Source: an uncultured Lentisphaeria bacterium
GTDB taxonomy: Bacteria; Verrucomicrobiota; Lentisphaeria; Victivallales; Victivallaceae
Reading direction: 5' to 3'
DNA length: 64,000 bases
Assembly (NCBI GenBank): GCA_903863035.1
Contig: CAIPAT010000246.1
Location: forward strand, 1-64,000
Shown here: piece after piece, positions 8,527 through 17,537 of the stretch
Layout of the letters: every line of letters begins with the position of its first letter
How positions within the stretch are numbered: position 1 is the stretch's first letter
Translations under genes and position numbers: made by a program
The notes under the pieces: model-generated
What the model was told of the DNA's origin: nothing
Database searches by the model: none
What the model saw: only the letters and a program-made list of their open reading frames with translations

Positions 8527-9196
8527 GATATTCTCCTTTGCAGCGTATATATCAACAGTTCATCGTCCAGCAGTCCGACTTCGCGCTGATCACAAAACAT
8601 GACTTTATTCGTAAAAGTTCCGGAGGCCTTGTACACGGTTACCGGCACATTCTGCGTGTCGTCGTCGCCACCGCGGAATACGCCTAAAACCTGGTCAACC
8701 TGAAACACCCAGCATTCACCGCTGTTTTGAATTACCAGCATTTTAGTCGCTGAATCTTCCGCTTCCTCAACATCGGTATTGCCGATAAGCGCTTTCAGGG
8801 AGAAGCATAATTGAAGTTCCCGTGTACGTTTGTCAAACCCAGCAGCACATCATCGGATCGGTGCGGGATTTGATGCACCGGGCGCGGATTGATGATCTCC
8901 CGGAAGACTGCCGATCTCAGCGCCAGGAATTCCCGGCCTATCCTGAAAATGATGATAGAAATATTCTTCGCATTTTGCGCTTCTTTTTTCTGTGCTATAA
9001 GTCCGGTCCACTCATCCATATATCCCGCAGGGAATTCACGATTGAGCAGATCGCTGCCGGCATCAATGAACACTGGACAATTCCGGCAGTGTGTCATCTC
9101 GGCGAGTTTTGGACAGCGTGCGGAACGGGAGCCCCATACGCCGATGGAATTCCAGCATGATTCAGTCGTATTTACGTTTTCCGTTACGTTGCTCAT
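8523..9196 (-). pseudogene. WspD-like CheW with 1-nt frameshift
   Basis: The 5' part (9196 to about 8819) encodes a Cys-containing N-terminal extension with CWNSIGVWGS, CPKL, HCRNCPVF and EWTGLIA, then the first half of a CheW domain (REFLALRS to GLTNVHG). The 3' part (to 8523) continues the CheW domain in another frame: LQLCFSLKALIG, ECWVFQVDQVLGVF. The frames join if one G is added to the GGG read on this strand at 8819-8821, restoring HGELQLC. The repaired protein would be about 224 residues, WspD-like in size and motifs. Both ends overlap neighbours by four bases (ATGA, GTGA), as expected for an operon gene. It is either a recent mutation or a homopolymer sequencing error. Confidence 0.85.
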
Positions 9197-10413
9197 GTTT
9201 TACTCGCAGTCATTAATTTATCAGCGCGTTTTCTGATTCTCAATGCTTCCGCCGATTTGCCCTGACGTTCTTTGAGTAATGCCAGGTGCACTAGCGCTTC
9301 GTAGTATCCAGGGTCGAGATATAAGGCCGTGCTGAACGCTTTTTCCGCTTCAGTCAGCCGGTCAGACGACAAATTTACAACACCTAGAATATAATAGGCG
9401 ACTGGGTTCAATTTGTTGCGTATAAGATATTGGAGGCACAGAGTTTCCGCCGCCTGGAGATTGCCGCTGTCGGCCAGCGCTGCCGCCTTTTTTAGCATGG
9501 CATCGCTATCATGACCTGTTTTTGCGTCGGCCGGTTCAATATTGAACCGTTGTGTTTTATGCAATGTTTTACCTGTGTTGGCGCGTAATGGTTTGGCGGC
9601 CGGAGTCTGATGTAACTCTACCAGCGGTGTTTCCTGACTGTTCTTCTTGCGGAAAGCAAAACAGGACGGGAATTTTACGGATTCAAAATCACGGCGGCTG
9701 ACCATTCCTGATTCCACATGTCCCAGAAATAAAATGCCTTCACTGGTCAGCATTCCGGCCAGTGCAGCGATTGCTTTTACCTGTTCTTCCGGGGAGAAGT
9801 AAATTAGCAGATTACGGCAGAAAATAAGATTGTAATGAGGACTTCCTGCCGGGAAATTATGGTCTAATATACTGATTTTTTGAAATTTTACCAATTCTTT
9901 TACCTGCTTGATAACTTCATATTTTTCGTTTTTAATCAGGAAGAAACGTTGCAAATTTTCCGGGATTCCAGCGCGGAAAGAGTTGGGGCCGTACACCGCG
10001 TGTTCAGCTTTTTTCAATACCGGGCCGCTGACATCGGCCGCATCAATATGGATAAGTGTGGCGGGAACACCGGAATTAAGCAGGGTCATCGCGATGGAAT
10101 ACGGTTCTTCGCCGCTTGAACATGGGATGCTCAGAATGTGGAGCGGCCGGGGATGCCCGGCAAGATATTTTTCCGCATATTGGGCCAGGAACGCAAACGA
10201 TTCGCTGTAGCGGAAAAACCAGGTTTCCGGAACCAGCACGGCTTGTGTCAGTTCTTCAAAATGCTTATCGGATGCAGAGATCAACTCCAGATAATCTTTT
10301 TCGCTGGTCATGCCGTGCTTCTTCATATGCATAGAGACTGCCGACTCGACATTTTTCCGTCCGATGGAGTCGTAGTTAAGTCCGATTTTCTCTTTTAGCA
10401 TCTTCTCAATCAT
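9193..10413 (-). CDS. cheR: CheR methyltransferase with TPR tail (WspC-like)
   Basis: The N-terminal ~280 residues form a CheR methyltransferase that methylates receptor glutamates with S-adenosylmethionine. The helical domain holds VPETWFFRYSESF, the SAM-binding motif is ILSIPCSSGEEPYSIAM, and YNLIFCRNLLIYF follows. The C-terminal ~110 residues are TPR repeats (AETLCLQYLIRNKLNPVAYY, AEKAFSTALYLDPGYYEAL). CheR-TPR fusion is the WspC architecture. Its start shares a base with the upstream cheW stop (TGATG at 10411-10415) and its stop overlaps the next start by four bases. A Pro/Ala/Lys-rich linker joins the two parts. Confidence 0.94.
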   Translation of the reverse strand: MIEKMLKEKIGLNYDSIGRKNVESAVSMHMKKHGMTSEKDYLELISASDKHFEELTQAVLVPETWFFRYSESFAFLAQYAEKYLAGHPRPLHILSIPCSSGEEPYSIAMTLLNSGVPATLIHIDAADVSGPVLKKAEHAVYGPNSFRAGIPENLQRFFLIKNEKYEVIKQVKELVKFQKISILDHNFPAGSPHYNLIFCRNLLIYFSPEEQVKAIAALAGMLTSEGILFLGHVESGMVSRRDFESVKFPSCFAFRKKNSQETPLVELHQTPAAKPLRANTGKTLHKTQRFNIEPADAKTGHDSDAMLKKAAALADSGNLQAAETLCLQYLIRNKLNPVAYYILGVVNLSSDRLTEAEKAFSTALYLDPGYYEALVHLALLKERQGKSAEALRIRKRADKLMTASKT

Positions 10414-10877
10414 CAGACAGTTTCCTTTGATCCGGTAAAAAGTTTGCTCTTCAGCTCATCCGTCAATAGATTTCCGATTTTAATAACCTGAATCATCGCT
10501 TTGTCCTCGACGGAGATTTCGCCCATCCAGGGAGCGTCTGGACTGTCGATTCCTGAAGCCGTAAACTTCTCTTCCGCTCTGACGGCGGTGCCGGTGACGT
10601 GCTCTGTCAGCAGTCCGAGAATATGTATGGATTCGCCATCCTCCGGATAGTTTACCAGGATTATTCTGGAACTCAGCAGTTCTGCAGTCGGGGTGCCGGA
10701 GAGCATGCGGGTAACATCTATTACCGGCACCAGTAAGCCGCGATAGTTGAACACGCCGCGAACGGAATCCGGAACTCCGGGCAATTCCCTGATCTTCACC
10801 ATGGGAATAATTTCCTTCACTGACGCCGCATTTATCGCATAATGCTGATTGTTAACCTTAAAAGTTACGAGCAGCAT
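10413..10877 (-). CDS. cheW: CheW coupling protein (WspB-like)
   Basis: This 154-residue protein is a single CheW domain. It has LVTFKVNNQHYAINAASVKEI at the N-terminus, RELPGVPDSVRGVFNYRGLLVPVIDV in the middle and a C-terminal strand-rich half. CheW links the receptor signalling tip to CheA. It is encoded directly after the MCP with a one-base gap and immediately before CheR, the position of WspB. This operon thus encodes two CheW proteins, this intact one and the frameshifted Cys-rich one at 8523-9196. Confidence 0.93.
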   Translation of the reverse strand: MLLVTFKVNNQHYAINAASVKEIIPMVKIRELPGVPDSVRGVFNYRGLLVPVIDVTRMLSGTPTAELLSSRIILVNYPEDGESIHILGLLTEHVTGTAVRAEEKFTASGIDSPDAPWMGEISVEDKAMIQVIKIGNLLTDELKSKLFTGSKETV

Positions 10878-10878
10878 A

Positions 10879-13083
10879 TCAGCTCACCTTGAAAATTGAT
10901 AATTCCCCCTGCAGCGTCCGCGAGGCCTGATCCAGTTGCGCCGTGACCTGATTGAATTCCCGGAGCGATTCAGCGGTCTGCTGGGCTGCTTCGTTTAGCT
11001 GGACCATCGCTTCTGTGATCTGCTGCGCGCCTTCGTACTGGCCTTGCATGCCTTCAGCAGCAATGTCGAATTTCGGCGGTAGGCACTGCACCTGTTGAAT
11101 GATATTTTCCAGTTTGCCGCTGATGCCGTCCACGTTGCTTACGCAGCGACGGACCTCATCGGAGAATTTGTCCATTTCCATGACTCCGGACGAGACGGAT
11201 GACTGCATTTCCTTGACCATTTTGATAATATCGAGAGTTGCGACGGCGGTCTGGTCGGCCAGCCGGCGGATTTCGCGTGCTACTACCGAGAAGCCGAGAC
11301 CGTATTCACCGGCTTTCTCCGCTTCAATTGCGGCGTTCAGCGACAGCAGATTGGTCTGGTCTGCAACCTTGGTAATGGTGGCGACGACATCATTGATGTT
11401 GTTGGCTTTTTCGTTAATAATGGAGAGTTTGGAGGAAACTGAATCGGTCGCTGAGGCCAGATGCTTCATGGTGCTCTGCATCTCATTCAGGTCGGCCTGG
11501 CCGGAATCAGCACTGTCAGCAGTGTGGGCAGACACTGCCCTGACTTCAACAATCGTGCCGAGCAACTGTTTGGAGGTGGCCGATATTTCCTTGCTGGACG
11601 CGACAATTTCATTGGTCGAAGCGCTGAACTGTTTTACCGTAGCCTCCTGTTGCTTGGATGAGGCGGCTATTTCGGTCGCGGTGGAGAACAGCTGGATGGT
11701 TGACTGCTGCACCTTGCCGACGAGTGAATTCAGTATGCCGGTCATGGTTTCAAAGGACTCAAGCAGTTCAAAGGTTTCGTCTTTACCTAAGCATCCGGTG
11801 CTTTTCTTGGATGTGCGATATGTTTTTATATCATTGCCGGCGTCGAGCAGATTGCCCTGTGCGATTTTTCTGGCGATTCCAGTGATCTTCGCAATGGGGT
11901 TGGCAATTCTGCTGCCCACATACAGAGCAAAGCACAAAGCCAGCAGCAATATTACAACGCTGACTTCAAGCGCAGTTTTCAGCAGATCATCCAGGCATAA
12001 CACCACCCGCAGTTGCGCGGTTTTGAAATCGTCTTCATACAGGCCGGGGGAAATCACCCAGTCCCATGGTTCAAAATAGATGAAGGCGGCAGTTTTACGC
12101 TTCGTATCCGGATCCTGCGGATTTTTCCAAAGGTAGGAACGGAGACCGGCTTCGCCTTTGTTCTGGCGCAGGGCATCGTTAATCATTTCCCGTACAAAAG
12201 GTTTGCCCTCGGCGTCTTTCAAATCCAGTATGTTTTCTCCATTGCGCTTGTTGTCCTGTGAAATCACATAGGTGCCTTTGTTTTCCCCGCTGCCGACAAG
12301 TATGCCGACATAGCCGTTCTGTCCGATTTTGATGCTGGAGATAACTTTTTTGATAGCTTCCATAGCATTGAGTTTTACTCCAATAAAAAGACCTCCGATT
12401 ATTTGTCCGGCATTGTCTTTCACTGGTTCACATGTGGCAATGTATGATGTATCAAGCACCTGTACCCGTCCGGTGTATTTTTTACCGCTGAGGATTGATG
12501 CTATCATCGGGTTGGAATTGCCATTCTGGTCTATTGCCGGAATGTAGGAGCCGATGATACGTGTACCGTCTTTGTTGAGTACACTGCTGGCTACCCGAAG
12601 CATATCGCCGCGTTCGTTCATACGTTGAAGGATGGTGCATTCTTCTCCTGTCAATTCTTCTACCGCATCAACGATCAACTCCTTGGTAGAAGCATTGTAA
12701 TTCTGGCCGAGCCATTTATCTCCGGCGTACATCTTCGGCAGGCGCAGTGTCTGTTCTGCTCCTGTAACCTGATTTTTGGCCTTCCACTCTACAGTTTCTT
12801 GTATAGATGTTTTCAAACCACCTGAATTTACCACTAAATTATCGAGTAATTTGGTATTATCCGATAGATTCTCCAGAATTAGATCATTGGCTATCCGGCA
12901 CATATTATAAACGCCCAGTGCCGTTTCCTTCAAGTTCTTTTCGCTCAAGTCGCGCATCTGTTCCAGCACCGTCTGATCCACCCGTTCCTTCTGGAAATAA
13001 GTCAGCGCGGCCATTACAAGCACTGGAAGCAGTGCGGCGAGCATCACCATGATCACGATTTTCTGCTTGAGTTTCAGCTTCAT
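10879..13083 (-). CDS. methyl-accepting chemotaxis protein (Cache sensor)
   Basis: The 734-residue receptor heads the Wsp-like operon. A membrane helix lies at about 9-28. A long periplasmic sensor (about 30-360) resembles Cache_3-Cache_2 fusions (LPKMYAGDKWLGQNYNAS, GYVGILVGSG, WDWVISPGLYEDDF). The second helix is at about 368-390 (VVILLLALCFALYVGSRIA). A HAMP segment with an unusual Lys/Ser/Thr-rich insertion follows, then the signalling hairpin with EYGLGFSVVAREIRRLADQTA. The ligand is unknown. The promoter must lie in the 192-bp gap shared with the divergent MFS gene. Confidence 0.93.
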   Translation of the reverse strand: MKLKLKQKIVIMVMLAALLPVLVMAALTYFQKERVDQTVLEQMRDLSEKNLKETALGVYNMCRIANDLILENLSDNTKLLDNLVVNSGGLKTSIQETVEWKAKNQVTGAEQTLRLPKMYAGDKWLGQNYNASTKELIVDAVEELTGEECTILQRMNERGDMLRVASSVLNKDGTRIIGSYIPAIDQNGNSNPMIASILSGKKYTGRVQVLDTSYIATCEPVKDNAGQIIGGLFIGVKLNAMEAIKKVISSIKIGQNGYVGILVGSGENKGTYVISQDNKRNGENILDLKDAEGKPFVREMINDALRQNKGEAGLRSYLWKNPQDPDTKRKTAAFIYFEPWDWVISPGLYEDDFKTAQLRVVLCLDDLLKTALEVSVVILLLALCFALYVGSRIANPIAKITGIARKIAQGNLLDAGNDIKTYRTSKKSTGCLGKDETFELLESFETMTGILNSLVGKVQQSTIQLFSTATEIAASSKQQEATVKQFSASTNEIVASSKEISATSKQLLGTIVEVRAVSAHTADSADSGQADLNEMQSTMKHLASATDSVSSKLSIINEKANNINDVVATITKVADQTNLLSLNAAIEAEKAGEYGLGFSVVAREIRRLADQTAVATLDIIKMVKEMQSSVSSGVMEMDKFSDEVRRCVSNVDGISGKLENIIQQVQCLPPKFDIAAEGMQGQYEGAQQITEAMVQLNEAAQQTAESLREFNQVTAQLDQASRTLQGELSIFKVS

Positions 13084-13275
13084 ATTATGTTTATCCTAAG
13101 TTGTAAATTGTGAAAGATTTCCTCGTACAAGAAAATAATATTCCAAACAGCCTTATTCAAGAATTTTAAGCAAATTACTTGCAGGAATCCTTGAAAAAAG
13201 AATGCTCCGCATGGAAAACCCGCTTTGTGTGCTGTAAATTAACTGCTTTATTTTAAACAATTTGGATATGAAGCT

Positions 13276-14475
13276 ATGAATGCTGCGGAAAACAGAAAGA
13301 AACTTATTTTATTCCTGCTGGCGGCTATTTTCGCCTTTTATGTAGCGGAGAATATTTACGGAAATATCTTCAATAATTATCTTGATCAAGTGCAGAAAAT
13401 CGGGACCAGCGCCAGAGGCCTGCTGGAACTGCCGCGCGAACTGCCGGGAGTGCTTTCGGTATTTGCCATCAGCGCGCTGTTCTTTTTGAGTGAAGGGGCG
13501 ATTGCTGCGGTGGCGTGTTTTCTGTTCAGCGCCGGACTTATTGCACTTACCATTCCGGGGTTTGCCGGCAATTACTGGCTGCTGTGCTTATGGCTGGGTG
13601 TCGCCAGTTTCGGACAGCATTTTTTCATGGTCATTGTTGATGCTATTGTGCTGCATTCGGCTTCCCCGGAGAACCGGAGTCTACGCCTTGGACAGATGAA
13701 AAGCCTGATAACTGCCGCCGGACTGGCGGCATCGGCTTTTGTATGGTTCAAATGGAAATACATCAGCCAGAATTTCAATATAGATTTTATTGTCGCCGGT
13801 ACTGTCGCATTTATTGCAGGGCTCATCTTTGTAATAATGAAACCGGCCGGGCATTTCAAAAAGTGCGCCAGCTGGCGTGACCGCATCGTTCTCAAAAAAC
13901 AATATTCCCTGTATTACGTGCTTGAAGCATTCTTCGGAGCCAGAAAGCAGGTGTTTATTACTTTCGGGTTCTGGCTGCTGGTGTTCACGCTGGGCAAATC
14001 TCCAGCCTATATTGGAACGCTCATGCTGATTGCCGGGGTGATCGGGCTTGGGTTTCGTCCGTTCATCGGCAAGATCATACAGGTTTACGGCGAACGCCGG
14101 GCATTGATCGCCGAAAGCGTGCTGGTTGTGCTGGTCTGCCTGGGGTACGCTTTTGCGATGAAGCTGTTTTCGCTGGATACAGCTTCCATTATACTGTCGG
14201 CATGTTTTATTGCAGATGCGTCGCTCTTTGCTTTCGGCATGGCCCGTGCAAGTTATCTGGCCAGAACGGTGGAGAAGAAAGACGACCTGACTCCTAGTTT
14301 GTATTCGGGCATGGCGATCAATCATGTGACTTCAATCATCGGCGCGGTGCTTGGCGGGCTGCTCTGGAAGGTTACCGGTGATCATCTATGGGTATTCCTT
14401 TTTGCCGCCGTGCTGGGCGTTATCTACGGTATCTTCGCCAGCCGGGTAAAAGATGGAGAGCATGCTGCGCTGTAA
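13276..14475 (+). CDS. MFS transporter
   Basis: The 399-residue protein is almost entirely hydrophobic, with roughly 12 membrane helices in two halves. The halves are separated by a basic cytoplasmic loop (FKKCASWRDRIVLKKQ) near residue 205. This is the length and layout of the major facilitator superfamily. The GxxxRPxxG-like motif A is represented by GLGFRPFIGKIIQVYGERRA after the middle. The substrate cannot be read from the sequence. It is followed 147 bp downstream by a sugar-epimerase-like DUF4432 gene on the same strand, which hints at carbohydrate transport. It is transcribed away from the chemosensory operon. Confidence 0.8.
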   Translation: MNAAENRKKLILFLLAAIFAFYVAENIYGNIFNNYLDQVQKIGTSARGLLELPRELPGVLSVFAISALFFLSEGAIAAVACFLFSAGLIALTIPGFAGNYWLLCLWLGVASFGQHFFMVIVDAIVLHSASPENRSLRLGQMKSLITAAGLAASAFVWFKWKYISQNFNIDFIVAGTVAFIAGLIFVIMKPAGHFKKCASWRDRIVLKKQYSLYYVLEAFFGARKQVFITFGFWLLVFTLGKSPAYIGTLMLIAGVIGLGFRPFIGKIIQVYGERRALIAESVLVVLVCLGYAFAMKLFSLDTASIILSACFIADASLFAFGMARASYLARTVEKKDDLTPSLYSGMAINHVTSIIGAVLGGLLWKVTGDHLWVFLFAAVLGVIYGIFASRVKDGEHAAL

Positions 14476-14622
14476 AATAACTGGGACTTGTATGGGACTT
14501 ATACTCTCCTTTGTTGATTCCTTGCTTTTATAGGATAAATTAGTAGTAGTTTACAATTAAGGAAGTTATCCGGTTTTCGGGGAAGAAGCATACTTGAAGA
14601 CTAATAAAATATGGAGTCTGCT

Positions 14623-15648
14623 ATGAACTTTGAATTTTCTAAGAAAGATCGTAATTTTTTACTGGAACGAGTCGGCTGCATAGAACAACTGGCGCATATC
14701 CGGCAATCGGTGCTGGAGGACGGCAGGGGCCGCGGCACCAGGATCGCTGAATTCGCTAATGGCAGCGGCTTGAATTTTACGGTGAATATTGACCGGGGAA
14801 TGGATATTGCCGACGCTGCATTCAAGGGGATTCCGCTGGCCTGGAAATCGGCCAACCGCTATGCGGCACCGTCGTTTTACGAGTCGGAAGGCTTGAGCTG
14901 GCTCAGAACCTGGGGCGGCGGTCTGCTTACCGGCTGCGGCCTCAGGAATGTCGGCGGACCGGATACGGTCGGCGTTGAAACCCACGGCCTGCATGGACGT
15001 CTTTCGCATATTCCCGGTGAAGAGGTCACGGTTGAAAAGCAGTGGATTGACGGCAAATATGTTCAGTCCATCAGCGGCTGGGTCCGCCAGACTGCGGTAT
15101 TTTTTGAGAATCTGCACCTGAAAAGGAAGATATCTTCAGTGATGGGGCAGAATTCGATAATCATTGAAGATGTCATTGAAAATCATGGTTTCGCGACATC
15201 CCCGCTGATGCTGCTTTACCATATGAACCTTGGTTTCCCGCTGCTGGATGAAAACGCATTTATCGAAGCTGACAGCCATGATGTGGTTCCCCGCGACGGC
15301 ACTGCCGCGCTCGGAATCAAGGACTGGCATAAGATCGAACCGCCGCAGCCCGGTTATGCGGAACAGGTCTTTTACCATGAAATCACCCCGGCCAATGACG
15401 GCTTCGCCAGTGTCTCTCTGAAGAATCCAGCATTGAAGCTGGCCTTTAAACTCGAATACCGAACTGCCGAACTGCCGTATTTTGTCCAGTGGAAACAGAT
15501 GGGGCAGGGGGAATATGTGGTAGGTTTCGAGCCGGCCAATTGTCATCCCGAAGGCCAGAACGCCGAACGCGAACACGGTACGCTGCGCGAGATCGCCCCC
15601 GGCGAACAAATCAGCACCTGTCTGAAAGTGACAATCCTGGAACTGTAG
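14623..15648 (+). CDS. DUF4432 aldose-epimerase-like protein
   Basis: The protein of about 341 residues has features of the DUF4432/aldose 1-epimerase-like beta-sandwich fold: NFTVNIDRGMDIADA, GLSWLRTWGGGLLTGCGLRNVG, ETHGLHGRLSHIP and a C-terminal FVQWKQMGQGEYVVGFEPANCHPEGQ. Members are thought to bind or interconvert sugars, and conserved His/Glu residues are visible (HGLHGR, EPANC). ATG at 14623 is preferred because GGAG lies six bases upstream; an in-frame ATG at 14611 is the alternative. It probably works with the preceding MFS transporter. It is convergent with the exported protein at 15711. Confidence 0.8.
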   Translation: MNFEFSKKDRNFLLERVGCIEQLAHIRQSVLEDGRGRGTRIAEFANGSGLNFTVNIDRGMDIADAAFKGIPLAWKSANRYAAPSFYESEGLSWLRTWGGGLLTGCGLRNVGGPDTVGVETHGLHGRLSHIPGEEVTVEKQWIDGKYVQSISGWVRQTAVFFENLHLKRKISSVMGQNSIIIEDVIENHGFATSPLMLLYHMNLGFPLLDENAFIEADSHDVVPRDGTAALGIKDWHKIEPPQPGYAEQVFYHEITPANDGFASVSLKNPALKLAFKLEYRTAELPYFVQWKQMGQGEYVVGFEPANCHPEGQNAEREHGTLREIAPGEQISTCLKVTILEL

Positions 15649-15710
15649 AGAAAAGATGCGGGTTACCCGTATAATACGCAAGGAACCCGCACATGATCAT
15701 CTTTCTTCGT

Positions 15711-17180
15711 TTATTCAGTCTCGACCATTACTTGAAGCACTCCGCCTGTATAACTTCCGCCGTTTCCGCGGAAAGTCCAGTCTGGTTCTCCGGCAGGGTT
15801 GTTGCCGATGCCCAGGTCGCATTTGCTTCCTGACCGCCAGTTGTTAAAGGCGAACAGTGTTTGTTTCTTTGCGTTGTTATGAAACTGCATGGAGCCGTAT
15901 CCTGCCGCAGCGGGATCTCCGGCAGTGTCGCCGGTGTCATATTTTCCCGCTTCGGCATTGGGAACATTGTTCTTGTTCTCCTTGCCGTAATCGCAGCACC
16001 AGAATTCAATATTGCAGTCGTCGGCAAAGGTTCCGTTTTCTATTCCAGCCACATTGGATTTGACGGTTACATTGCTGAGCTTGTCCTGGAAGAAAGCACC
16101 GGATTTCTGTGTTGGAACGCCAATTTTACCGATATCCTGGGTGAAAGCGTCAGTGCTGACGAAGATATAATCTTCGCCGCCGTCTTTCCGGGCCAGTGCG
16201 AGGAAGTAGGTAATCCGTTTGATCTTACCGGTGATTTCCTTGCTCTTGTCCACCGTGTAGGTGATTCCAAGGTTGCCGTCGGTCGGTTTCGGCGCTGTCG
16301 GATCAAGGCTGTAGACCAATTTTAGATTTTTCGCTTCCGGCAACACTTGTTCAGGAGTGGTTTTGATTGGAACTCTAGCCAGTACCGGCTGTTCCGGAGT
16401 TGGTGCTTGTTCCGTGGCCTGGAATGCTGGTTTGGGCGGCGGAGGTGTACCGGATTCGATCAGCACCAGCAGGATGCCATCGGTGTAATTCTGAGTGTTG
16501 TTACTGAAAGTCCAGTCAGGCTGGGCTCCGGAACTGTTACCGATGCCGAGATCGCATTTATTGCCGGCAGTCCAGTTGTTAAACGCGAACAGTGTCTGCT
16601 TCTGAGCATAGTTGTGTACCTGCATGGAGCCGTATCCGGGTGATTTGCCGGTTTCCACGCGATCGCCGAAGTCGAATTTACTGCTATCGGCGTTCGGTAT
16701 CCTGGCTGCATTGGATTGAGAGTAGTTGCAGTCCCAGAATTCAATATTGCCTCCGGTGGCGAAATCTCCGGCAGCAACACCGGCGACGTTGGATTTGACT
16801 GTCATGTTGTCAATCATGGTTTGAAAACGGGAGCCTGAATTCTTAGTTGGAACCCCGATTTTGCCGATATCCTGGGTAAATGCATCCATCGTGACAAATA
16901 TATAGTCGTTTCCGCCGTCTTTTTTGGTAAGACTGAGAAAATAGGCAATCCGTTTGACTGGACCGGTAAGCTCCTTGCTTTTGTCAATGGCGTAAGTTAT
17001 ACCTTTTCCGTTATCAGTAGCGACCGGAGCGGTGGGATTCAAACTGTAAACTACTTTGAAATCTTTAGCTTCAGGTACCAGTGTATCCAGGTTTCCGCGT
17101 TCGCTGTTCTCCCCGGCTTGGATCGTTATTGTGAACAACAATGCCGCCGCGATAGCCCCGTAAAAATATTTTTGCTTCAT
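15711..17180 (-). CDS. exported protein, two tandem copies of one domain
   Basis: A signal peptide (FYGAIAAALLFTITIQAG) is followed by two ~215-residue copies of the same domain, joined by a Pro/Thr/Glu linker. Each copy contains VPEAK, VYSLNPTAP or VYSLDPTAP, TQDIGKIGVPT, MTVKSNVAG or VTVKSNVAG, NIEFW, GYGSMQ, KQTLFAFNNW and PDWTF. Domains like this accompany secreted carbohydrate-active proteins in PVC bacteria (recollection, not verified). No catalytic motif is obvious, so binding is the likely role. ATG at 17180 has AAAGG eight bases upstream; a start at 17207 is possible. It is an isolated gene. Confidence 0.7.
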   Translation of the reverse strand: MKQKYFYGAIAAALLFTITIQAGENSERGNLDTLVPEAKDFKVVYSLNPTAPVATDNGKGITYAIDKSKELTGPVKRIAYFLSLTKKDGGNDYIFVTMDAFTQDIGKIGVPTKNSGSRFQTMIDNMTVKSNVAGVAAGDFATGGNIEFWDCNYSQSNAARIPNADSSKFDFGDRVETGKSPGYGSMQVHNYAQKQTLFAFNNWTAGNKCDLGIGNSSGAQPDWTFSNNTQNYTDGILLVLIESGTPPPPKPAFQATEQAPTPEQPVLARVPIKTTPEQVLPEAKNLKLVYSLDPTAPKPTDGNLGITYTVDKSKEITGKIKRITYFLALARKDGGEDYIFVSTDAFTQDIGKIGVPTQKSGAFFQDKLSNVTVKSNVAGIENGTFADDCNIEFWCCDYGKENKNNVPNAEAGKYDTGDTAGDPAAAGYGSMQFHNNAKKQTLFAFNNWRSGSKCDLGIGNNPAGEPDWTFRGNGGSYTGGVLQVMVETE

Positions 17181-17225
17181 CTTCTGAACCTTTCTCTTTT
17201 TGAACATGCCTGCCGAACAGTAAGC

Positions 17226-17254
17226 AATTATGAATTCGACCGGCGGTCATAATT
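17226..17254. promoter_or_regulatory. nested inverted repeat upstream of exported protein
   Basis: AATTATGA (17226-17233) and TCATAATT (17247-17254) are perfect inverted repeats, and GACCG/CGGTC is nested inside them. The element lies 46 bp upstream of the exported-protein start, in its likely leader or promoter. It may be an operator or an RNA hairpin. The rest of 17255-17537 shows only AT-rich sequence and a weaker repeat, ATTTC/GAAAT near 17390-17408. Confidence 0.35.
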
Positions 17255-17537
17255 ATTTTGATGAGACTCTGAAAAACTGCCTGCAATGGAGTCCAGTAAA
17301 CCGAAATCTACTTTTTGGAAAATACGTTCATCTGTGTCTTTTCATTCCTCCTCTTTTTCGACTGTTTTGTAAAAAATGAGAGAATAGGCATTTCACACTA
17401 TGCGAAATACAATACTGTTAAAAAATGAGCATTTCAACTTTGTTCAGGAATATAGTTCTGATGATATAGTTGCAGACAAATCTGTCAAATCACTTTTAAG
17501 TATCCAGCACGGAACATCAGAAACCGGCTTATGAGAA

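Noticed and set aside
10911-12079. Long plus-strand frame opposite the MCP gene (326 codons from 11099)
   Set aside because: It is antisense to a clearly coding chemoreceptor and is Ser/Ala-rich with no domain; it is a shadow frame.
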